Positions 26,057-32,706 of a stretch of DNA of 64,000 nucleotides are shown piece after piece. The notes under the pieces are model-generated. The model did not search any database. It worked only from the letters and a program-made list of their open reading frames with translations, and was not told the DNA's origin. Made by a program: the position numbers and the translations under genes. Each line of letters starts with the position of its first letter. The first letter of the stretch is position 1. The DNA is taken from positions 1,364,001 to 1,428,000 of the forward strand of contig CBDFKF010000004.1 of assembly GCA_965248765.1 (NCBI GenBank), read 5' to 3'. The stretch comes from CBDFKF01 sp965248765 (lineage in GTDB: Bacteria; Pseudomonadota; Alphaproteobacteria; VGEJ01).

Positions 26057-27587
26057 GGGGTTGTTGAAAAAGCCCGGCGGCCGTGATTCTCTGTGCCCAT
26101 ATCTTGTGTTGGATTCTGGGACGCTACGAGATGTTGGGACGCAAGGCTCGCGACCAGTTGGAACTGTTCATTGCCGGGTCGCTCGATCAGCTGGTGCCCG
26201 AGGATCATGTCTTGGCGCGCGTGGGTCGTGTTCTCGACCTTGGGTGGCTGCTCGAGGAAGTGGCGGACTGCTACTGCGCGGACAACGGCCGGCCGGGCAT
26301 CGATCCGGAGGTGGCGGTGCGTCTGATGCTCGCCGGCCTTCTTCTCGGCATCGTGCACGACCGCAGGCTAATGCGGGAAGCTCAGGTCAACATCGCGATC
26401 CGGTGGTTCATCGGCTACGGGTTGCACGAGCGTCTGCCCGATCATTCGAGCTTGACGCGGATCCGCCAGCGCTGGGGCGAGGCGAGGTTCCGGAAGATTT
26501 TCCAGCGTACGGTCACGGCCTGTCTGGATGCGAATATTGCCACGGCCGAGGTAGTGCACGTCGATGCCTCTCTCATCCGTGCCAATGCGAGCTGGGAGAG
26601 CTTGGTCGAGCGACATGCGGGAGATGTGATGACGGCGAACCCCGGCGATCGGGAGATTGAGGCCGGGGGGAAGAGACGCCGGGGGCGTGGCAAGTCCGGG
26701 AAGGTGAGCCTGACCGATCCGGACGCGAGCATGGCGACCTCGGCGGAGAACCGGCGACTTGAGCCCTGTTACAAGCAGCACACGGCGGTCGACGACGGGC
26801 GCGGCGTGGTGCTGGACGTAGCGGTGACGACCGGAGCGGTGAGCGAGCGCGAGACGATCGAGGCTCAGGTCGATGAGGTTCGGGCGATCGCCGGCCGCGA
26901 GATCAAAACGGTGACGGCCGATGCCGGTTATGCCTACGCCAGGGTTTACGGCGGGCTCGAGCGCCGCGGCATCGACCCGGTGATCCCGGTGCGCAAGGAC
27001 CCGTCCAGGAGCCGGGTTCCCCTGCGGCGCTTCCGTTACGACGCCAGCAACGACATCCTGAAGTGCCCGCGTGGAAAGGTCCTGCGCCTCCTGCGGGTCA
27101 CCGGGCGCGGACGCTTCTTCAGTTCCAGGACCAGCGACTGCGCGCGCTGCCCACTCAAGGGCGACTGTCTGCCGAAGACACGCATCAACAAAGAAGTGGT
27201 GATCCCGCATGATTATCCGGCGCTGCTCCGCGCTCGCCGCCGGCATGCGCGATGGGGCGAGGACGATCGGCGGCTATATCGACGTCACCTCTGGCGCTCC
27301 GAGGGCTACCACGGCGAGGCGAAGACCTGGCACGGGCTCGGGCGCGCGGTCCGGCGCGGCCTCGACAACATGAAGATCCAAGCCTACCTCACCGCCGCGG
27401 CGATCAATCTCAAGCGGATCGCCGCCGCTCTTCTTGACATCCTGTGGGCCATCTGGACGTCTCGAGCCGTCGAGAAGGCTCTACCGTGCGCCTATCATGT
27501 CCACGCACTCCGAACCGACCTCCGGACGACTGCCGCCGTCTAATATTGCACGCGCCTCGAACGGAAATCGTGTTCTTCAACAGCCCC
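26057..27587 (+). mobile_element. IS1182-type insertion sequence inside the integrase remnant
   Basis: The 1531-bp element has related ends GGGGTTGTTGAAAAAG and (read inward from the right) GGGGCTGTTGAAGAAC, and is flanked by ATGAT on both sides. Removing it and one ATGAT restores the integrase frame at LPMIGKLL. It is not a copy of the element at 10220, having different ends and transposase. Confidence 0.88.
26131..27543 (+). CDS. IS1182-family transposase
   Basis: About 470 residues from the ATG at 26131 (the frame is open to 26083). DUF772-type N-terminus: NGRPGIDPEVAVRLMLAGLL, then GYGLHERLPDHSSLTRIRQR; first Asp in VVHVDASLIRANASWESL; second in VTADAGYAYARVYGGLERRG; cysteine cluster in TSDCARCPLKGDCLP; and the C-terminal Glu region LWRSEGYHGEAKTWHGLGRA. 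No internal stop is seen, so unlike the copy at 10287 this one may be functional. Confidence 0.92.
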   Translation: MLGRKARDQLELFIAGSLDQLVPEDHVLARVGRVLDLGWLLEEVADCYCADNGRPGIDPEVAVRLMLAGLLLGIVHDRRLMREAQVNIAIRWFIGYGLHERLPDHSSLTRIRQRWGEARFRKIFQRTVTACLDANIATAEVVHVDASLIRANASWESLVERHAGDVMTANPGDREIEAGGKRRRGRGKSGKVSLTDPDASMATSAENRRLEPCYKQHTAVDDGRGVVLDVAVTTGAVSERETIEAQVDEVRAIAGREIKTVTADAGYAYARVYGGLERRGIDPVIPVRKDPSRSRVPLRRFRYDASNDILKCPRGKVLRLLRVTGRGRFFSSRTSDCARCPLKGDCLPKTRINKEVVIPHDYPALLRARRRHARWGEDDRRLYRRHLWRSEGYHGEAKTWHGLGRAVRRGLDNMKIQAYLTAAAINLKRIAAALLDILWAIWTSRAVEKALPCAYHVHALRTDLRTTAAV

Positions 27588-27749
27588 ATGATCGGCAAGT
27601 TGCTCGGCCACACTCAAGTCCAGACGACGGCGCGCTACGCCCACCTCGCCGCGGACCCGGTCAAGGCCGCGGCCGAGCGGGTGACGTCCAATATCGCGTC
27701 CATCCTCGGCAGCGGGCAATATCAAGACACCGATGCCGCGGTGACTTGA

Positions 27750-28070
27750 TGGTCTATAGTGTCAGCGTCGGACGTTGCCGGGAGATCAGCCGCAATGTCG
27801 GCACGGAATTCAAGATTCATAATCGCGACGGTCGGATCGGCCTGTCTGACTTGCACGGGACATCAAAGGCTAAGGTGTGCAGCTATCGTTTCAGAGACAA
27901 GTTTGTTTTAGGAGTGCAGCGCTGCAACCGGTTAGGCACGAGAAATCAATGCGTTATTGGACCGGACCGTGCCAAGTTTGCGCGCCGACGGACCATTGCC
28001 ATTCGTTGAGCTGACATTAAGGCATATCCATTTCAGATAGCTGGCTAGCGGCAAATTCGCGAGGGGGGCG
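27750..28070. other. Upstream region of the CBASS operon
   Basis: About 320 bases without a supported gene, between the integrase remnant and the GTG of the CD-NTase gene. GC is lower than around it. The promoter of the CBASS operon should lie here; I cannot name a confident -35/-10 pair. Confidence 0.45.
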
Positions 28071-28994
28071 GTGACCATTTTTTTGGCAGGGACCAAGCGG
28101 GACTGGGAGGGGGTATTCTCCGCGTGGTCCAAGCCGCCTGGCAAGACAGAGCAAGAGCGGTGCGATCGTGCAGTGCGGGCCATCAAGGATGCGATAGTGG
28201 CAGACCCGACACTTTCGGTCAGGAGCGTGCGTACGTTCCCGCAGGGTAGCTATCGGAACCGCACCAATGTTCGGCAGGACAGCGATGTCGATGTCTGCGT
28301 GCTCTGCGAGAACACGTTCTGTTATGACCTGCCCCCCGGCATCTCCGCACAGAATGCTGGAATCACTCCGGCTACCTATAAGTTTGGCAGCTACAAGAAC
28401 GACGTCGAGCGGGCACTGGTGAACAATCTCGGACGGTCCAAAGTCCAGCGTGGCAACAAGGCGTTCGACGTTAACGAGAGTTCCCGCCGTGTCGACGCTG
28501 ACGCCGCCCCCTGCTTTGTCTATCGGCGATACGTCACCAGCTGGTCGGGCGGGCTGCAATATCATGAGGGCACCGCACTGATCGCGGACGACACCAGGCG
28601 CCGTATCACCAACTTCCCACAGCAGCAGTACGACAACGGCGTGGCGAAGAACGAAGCCACCAATCGCTGCTTCAAGAGGGCGGTGCGCATCGTGAAGAAG
28701 CTGAGCCATGAGATGGAAGATGCAGGCGTCACATCGGCAAGGGCCGTGGCCTCATTCCTGATCGAGAGCCTAATATGGAATGCGCCGGATTCTCTTTTCG
28801 ACACAGTGTCGCTGCGCGATATGACCCAGGGTGTCGTCGCTCACCTCTGGGAGCACACACGAGAAGACGCCACATGCCAAGCATGGACAGAAGAGAACGG
28901 GATCAAGCTCTTGTTCTACGGTTCGCAGTCGTGGACACGCCCCCAGGCCAATCAATTTCTTTATGACGCCTGGAACTACGTGGAAAACGGATGA
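28071..28994 (+). CDS. CBASS CD-NTase (cGAS/DncV-like nucleotidyltransferase)
   Basis: 307 residues. The nucleotidyltransferase signature is FPQGSYRNRTNV (GS at 59-60), then QDSDVDVCV giving the metal-binding D72/D74, with a later acidic residue in VDADAAPCF (about 144). It would make a cyclic oligonucleotide on sensing phage. The start is GTG at 28071 behind GAGGGGGGCG. The effector gene begins in an ATGA overlap with its stop, so the two are translationally coupled. The product (cyclic di- or trinucleotide) cannot be told from sequence. Confidence 0.9.
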   Translation: MTIFLAGTKRDWEGVFSAWSKPPGKTEQERCDRAVRAIKDAIVADPTLSVRSVRTFPQGSYRNRTNVRQDSDVDVCVLCENTFCYDLPPGISAQNAGITPATYKFGSYKNDVERALVNNLGRSKVQRGNKAFDVNESSRRVDADAAPCFVYRRYVTSWSGGLQYHEGTALIADDTRRRITNFPQQQYDNGVAKNEATNRCFKRAVRIVKKLSHEMEDAGVTSARAVASFLIESLIWNAPDSLFDTVSLRDMTQGVVAHLWEHTREDATCQAWTEENGIKLLFYGSQSWTRPQANQFLYDAWNYVENG

Positions 28995-29572
28995 TTGATC
29001 GCGTTCAGGTCAGTGCGCTCATTGTTGTACCACTGGCTTCGGTGGCGGTTTCGCTCTGGCTTGCCGGAGAGCCTCTGTCTTGGACTTGGTTGAAGTCGTT
29101 CGGCGGCGCCGTGAGCGCGACAGTTGGTGCGATGGCGCTATTTGACCGCTGGGCGTGGAAGCAACCGTTGTTGCAGGGCTGGCTCGTGAAGCGGCCGATC
29201 TTGGTAGGGGACTGGAGATTCGCAATCAGATCGCTCTGGACCGATCCGCAGACCAACTGTCGCCCAGATCCGATTGAGGCCAAGGTCACCATCCGGCAGA
29301 CATACACCAAGCTCCACTTACGCCTTGAGACGCCAGAATCCTCTGGCGACTTCGTTGCCTCGAAAATTGTCGCCAAGGACGACGGCACCTACCAAGTTTC
29401 CGGGATGTTTCGAAACCAACCGCGTATCTCGGTTCAGGATCGCAGCCGGACACACCTGGGAGCGCTGGTACTAGACGTGATCGGTGAGCCGACCTCGCCC
29501 AGCGAACTCAAGGGTCACTACTGGACCGACCGAGGCACAACCGGAGAGATCCGAGGTGAGCGAATTCGATGA
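28991..29572 (+). CDS. cap15: CBASS membrane effector, Cap15-like
   Basis: 193 residues: two hydrophobic helices near the N-terminus (LIVVPLASVAVSLWLAG and FGGAVSATVGAMALF) followed by a beta-rich domain starting ILVGDWRFAIRS and ending LKGHYWTDRGTTGEIRG. This is the layout of Cap15, whose beta-barrel binds the cyclic nucleotide and whose transmembrane part disrupts the inner membrane to kill the infected cell. Overlap with the CD-NTase and the absence of Cap2/Cap3-type genes point to a two-gene, type I CBASS. Confidence 0.85.
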   Translation: MIDRVQVSALIVVPLASVAVSLWLAGEPLSWTWLKSFGGAVSATVGAMALFDRWAWKQPLLQGWLVKRPILVGDWRFAIRSLWTDPQTNCRPDPIEAKVTIRQTYTKLHLRLETPESSGDFVASKIVAKDDGTYQVSGMFRNQPRISVQDRSRTHLGALVLDVIGEPTSPSELKGHYWTDRGTTGEIRGERIR

Positions 29573-29811
29573 CACCTGAGCAGAAGCGGAGACCATCTGT
29601 GTGTGCTGATCGAGCGCCTTGAAGTACAGCGGTCAGGTGCTGTCATGTGTCCGGCCTGTTGGAAGGGCCGCTGACACAGGCCGGTTGCTCGCACCAATCA
29701 CTTGAGGTTTCGCCTACAACATGCCTGCGAATCCTGCCTGAAAAGGCTAAGATTCACCTAATCTTTGGCTGCAATAAGCAACGATTTGGTGCAAGTGCGA
29801 CAGCCATTGGG
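29573..29811. other. Spacer after the CBASS operon
   Basis: About 240 bases of non-coding sequence between the effector stop and the left end of the truncated IS256. No clear terminator or gene is visible. Confidence 0.4.
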
Positions 29812-30631
29812 GTCGTGTCCCAGGACGTGGTGTAGGAGTTGTTGGAGCCTCTGTTAGCTGTGGATAGGCGGCTTGCCGTAGCGACCGCCGAGAGTCTGGC
29901 GTAGGCAAGCCGGCTATCCACAGCGGAGGCCATCGCGGTTCCGGTTTAGGGTTGGGCTAGTGCAAACCAACCTGACCCGAAGGAGAACCACGATGATCCA
30001 GGATATGATGACCCTGCGCGCGCTTTTGGAGAAGAGCTCCGATGCCGATCTGCTTCGCGAGATGATCGGCTTCACGGCCGAGCGGCTGATGGCACTGGAG
30101 GTTGAGGGCCTGACCGGCGCCGGGCACGGCGAGCGCTCGGCGGATCGTATCACCCATCGCAACGGCTACCGCGACCGGTCCTGGGAGACGCGGGCCGGCA
30201 CGGTGGAGCTGAAGATCCCGAAGCTGAGGAAGGGGAGCTACTTCCCGGGCTTCCTGGAGCCGCGGCGGATGGCCGAGAAGGCGCTGGCTGCGGTGATCCA
30301 GGAGGCCTACATCCAGGGGGTGTCGACCCGCTCGGTCGACGATCTGGTTCAGGCGATGGGGATGTCGGGCGCCTCCAAGAGCCAGGTCTCCAGGCTGTGC
30401 GGCGAGATCGACGATAAGGTCAACGGCTTCCTCGATCGACCGCTGGAGGGCGACTGGCCCTATCTGTGGCTCGACGCCACCTACGTGAAGGTGCGCCAGA
30501 CCGGACGCATCGTCTCGGTCGCGGTGACCGTGGCTGTGGCCGTCAACGACCAAGGCCGCCGCGAGGTCCTGGGCGTGGCGATCGGCGCGTCGGAGGCCGA
30601 GACCTTCTGGACCGAGTTCCTGCGCTCGCTG
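29812..30631 (+). mobile_element. IS256-family element, 3' truncated (second copy)
   Basis: It starts with the same end as the complete copy (GTCGTGTCCCAGGACGTGG) and runs nearly identically for about 820 bases, then breaks off in the transposase gene and joins the third boundary module. The right terminal repeat is lost. It is inverted relative to the copy at 12642-14090, 16 kb away. Confidence 0.9.
29993..30631 (+). pseudogene. IS256 transposase, truncated
   Basis: From the ATG at 29993 (AAGGAGAACC ribosome site) the protein is nearly identical to the complete transposase up to WTEFLRSL, about half its length. The first catalytic Asp ([12 protein letters not shown]) is present; the second Asp and Glu are lost. 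The frame then reads into boundary DNA for some tens of codons. Confidence 0.9.
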
Positions 30632-30637
30632 GTGTCA

Positions 30638-30860
30638 ACGGAGCCGATTTGGCGTGTGGACCCACAGTGGACCCATGAGGGAGCGAAATCGTGCGCGTGT
30701 CCGGGAGGCCGTGCGCGCGGTGCCGGGCTCGTCGAGTCCCTTGCTGGACCGCGCGGCCCTATTCAAGGACGCCGACGGCGCGGCCTGTCTCGTCTGGGAC
30801 CGGCGGGAGGAACTCACACCGTTTGAGCGTCTGAATGTAAGGTTCACGCTCGGCTGATCG
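30638..30860 (+). repeat. Boundary module, copy 3, with a 60-codon frame
   Basis: From about 30638 the sequence matches copy 1 (GATTTGGCGTGTGGACCCAC, second GTGGACCC unit, then the ATG frame [15 protein letters not shown]). Here the frame continues to 30857, ending [11 protein letters not shown]. Homology to copy 1 ends after about 70 bases. The tRNA fragment that precedes the other two copies is missing, apparently lost with the IS256 3' end. It is the best estimate of the left edge of the prophage. Confidence 0.55.
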
Positions 30861-31049
30861 TAGGCATTGCCCTCGGCCAATGGAACGTAACGGTCCAGGA
30901 TCATAAGGAGCGGCCGAGGAAAGACATCGAAAGCGCCATAGCGCTGATCGCGGCGTCCGAGAATTCAGGACGCCGGCCAGCCGCGTCACAGCACCGTACC
31001 GAGGGCCACGGTGACCCGGTTGAACCCGGCGAAAGGCAGGGAGCGGATC

Positions 31050-31367
31050 CTACTTCTTCGTGCTGCCCGACTGCATTGCCATCGAGGCCAAGAGCACCAG
31101 GGCGGCCTCCTTCTGCTCATCCGATAGCGTTCGATACTTGTCGAGAAAGGCCCGTTCTCGTTCGTCGAGGACGTCGTCTTCCGCGAACAGCAGATCCACC
31201 GGACGGCAATCAAGGGCTGCGGCAATCCGCTCCATCCACTCCGGGGACAGGCCGCGCTGGCCTCTTTCCAAAAGGCTGATCTGCCGGTCGCTCGTACCGA
31301 CGCGCTCAGCGAGCTGCTTCAAGGTCAGCTGGCGCGCCTTGCGTACCTCGCGGATCTTGTTACCCAT
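31050..31367 (-). CDS. XRE-family HTH transcriptional regulator
   Basis: 105 residues. HTH: IREVRKARQLTLKQLAERVG then SDRQISLLERGQRGLSP; a C-terminal helix follows (ERERAFLDKYRTLSDEQKEA), as in short phage or island repressors. It sits at the extreme left end of the prophage, 71 bases downstream of lysozyme on the same strand, so it may be a lysogenically expressed cargo regulator rather than the main repressor. Confidence 0.85.
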   Translation of the reverse strand: MGNKIREVRKARQLTLKQLAERVGTSDRQISLLERGQRGLSPEWMERIAAALDCRPVDLLFAEDDVLDERERAFLDKYRTLSDEQKEAALVLLASMAMQSGSTKK

Positions 31368-31437
31368 GGGCCATAATTCAACGTTGAGCGCGATTTGGCA
31401 AAGGCACCGTCGGCCGTGCTGACCGTTTCATTCGATG

Positions 31438-31881
31438 TCAAGCCCCGACATAGAGCATCGCCTCCGCCTCCCGCCGCCGCACAAGCCCCTTGAGCTTGCG
31501 CCCGCCGGCCCACACCCAACGCCGGAACTCGGCCGGCACCGCGTCGTGCTCCTCGCGGTTGACCTTGCGCCGGAGCGTCGAGCGTTGCAGCGCGCCGGCG
31601 CCGAGGTTGAAGGCGAACGAGCCGAGCGCGTCGAGCCGGCCGTCCTCGAGCGGCACCCGGATCAGCCGTAGCACGGCCCGCTCGGCGGTCTCGACATCGC
31701 GGCGCAGCAGCGCCTCGGCCGTCGCCTCGTCGATGCCGTCCGTGAACCGCTCGCGCTCATCGTTCCGCACCACATGGCCGTATCCGATGGTGGGCCAGCC
31801 ACCGGGGCAGATGTAGATCTCAGGCGCGAAGCCCTCGAAGCGCTTGATCAGGGCGAGGCCCTCGTTGGTGAGATGGCGCAT
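31438..31881 (-). CDS. Endolysin, GH24 lysozyme
   Basis: 147 residues covering the T4-type lysozyme fold. The catalytic Glu is in KRFEGFA (residue 16) and the Thr in GGWPTIGYGH (residue 31), at the right spacing. The position of the usual Asp (T4 Asp20) is Cys25 here, in YICPGG, a replacement also seen in other phage lysozymes and tolerated in T4 enzyme. No signal peptide, so release depends on the holin upstream. It cuts the glycan of peptidoglycan. Confidence 0.92.
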   Translation of the reverse strand: MRHLTNEGLALIKRFEGFAPEIYICPGGWPTIGYGHVVRNDERERFTDGIDEATAEALLRRDVETAERAVLRLIRVPLEDGRLDALGSFAFNLGAGALQRSTLRRKVNREEHDAVPAEFRRWVWAGGRKLKGLVRRREAEAMLYVGA

Positions 31882-31885
31882 GGCC

Positions 31886-32350
31886 TCAGCGCCGCTCGCG
31901 GAGCTTCGAGAGGGTCCGGTTGCCGAACCAGAAGCTCATCACCGCGGCGAACAGCGCCTGGGTCTCGGGATCCCAGATGCGCGGCAGGGCCTCGGCGATG
32001 AGCAGCCCCTCGACCGCGATCAGCAGATAGAGGCCGGAGCCCTTGACGGCCGCGAACAGGATGAAGAAGGCGTAGGTGATCAGCGGGCGAACCGAGGCTC
32101 GCAGTCCGTCCACCCATCGGCTGCTGCCGCCCAGCGCTGCATCGTGCTTGTAGAGGGCTTTGGATTCGGCGATGTCGGCCTGGACCTCGATTTCCTCGAG
32201 GCGCTGGTTGTGGCCGAGCCGCATCTGCTCCATCTGGCGGTCGAGCACCGCGAGCTCATGCGCGCGGTCCGCGCGCTCGCGGAACAGGGACATGATGTCG
32301 GGAATGGCGCTGGTGGCGAATCCCAGCAGACTGCCCAGCAGGGTCAGCAT
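31886..32350 (-). CDS. 3TM-type phage holin
   Basis: 154 residues: an amphipathic N-terminus, a central charged coiled-coil-like stretch (ERADRAHELAVLDRQMEQMR), then hydrophobic helices (PLITYAFFILFAAVKGSGLY and LLIAVEGLLIAEALP), ending FWFGNRTLSKL. This matches the 3TM holin family. It lies 4 bases upstream of lysozyme, forming the lysis cassette. Confidence 0.82.
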   Translation of the reverse strand: MLTLLGSLLGFATSAIPDIMSLFRERADRAHELAVLDRQMEQMRLGHNQRLEEIEVQADIAESKALYKHDAALGGSSRWVDGLRASVRPLITYAFFILFAAVKGSGLYLLIAVEGLLIAEALPRIWDPETQALFAAVMSFWFGNRTLSKLRERR

Positions 32351-32484
32351 GACGACCTCCCATTGGGTTGAGCGTGAAGACGATCCCGCCCGCTCGGCGC
32401 GCGGACGGCGGCGTCAGCTGGACGGCCGGCGGTGGGATCGGTGTGTGAGGGGAATGGTGCGGCGCGCGGCGGCCGCGAACGGCC

Positions 32485-32706
32485 TCAGCCGAAGAGCGCC
32501 GGCCAGAACGCTCGTGTGGCGACGGCGAGCATGCCGCCGAGCACGATGTAGAGCAGGCGCGTGTTGCGGTTGTGGAGCGCCTCGATCTTGGTGAGCTGCG
32601 CCTGGAGCTCGCCGTAGCGCCGCTCGCAGGCGATCTCATGCTCCGCGAGATGCCGCGCCGCTTCCGAGCGCACCCGCTCGATCTCTATCAGATGGGTTTC
32701 GTTCAC
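32485..32706 (-). CDS. Small coiled-coil/one-TM protein of the lysis region
   Basis: 73 residues from the GTG at 32706 (GGAG 7 bases upstream), overlapping the stop of the tail tip gene by GTGA. A long charged helix (IEIERVRSEAARHLAEHEIA) is followed by one C-terminal membrane helix (RLLYIVLGGMLAVATRAFW). The layout resembles XhlA-like membrane proteins or an Rz-type accessory, but family membership is uncertain. Confidence 0.7.
   Translation of the reverse strand: MNETHLIEIERVRSEAARHLAEHEIACERRYGELQAQLTKIEALHNRNTRLLYIVLGGMLAVATRAFWPALFG

Larger units (their letters stand above)
25995..27749 (+). pseudogene. int: Second tyrosine integrase, C-terminal remnant split by an IS1182-type element
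   Basis: Before the insertion the frame reads LTDLRHSFASGAVALGESLP; after it, at 27588, MIGKLLGHTQVQTTARYAHL and on to a stop at 27747-27749. Joined, the pieces reproduce the last about 75 residues of an integrase clearly related to the one at 24416, including the Tyr. The rest of the protein is absent: sequence before 25995 is boundary-module DNA. It shows a second island once sat in the same attachment locus. Confidence 0.88.
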
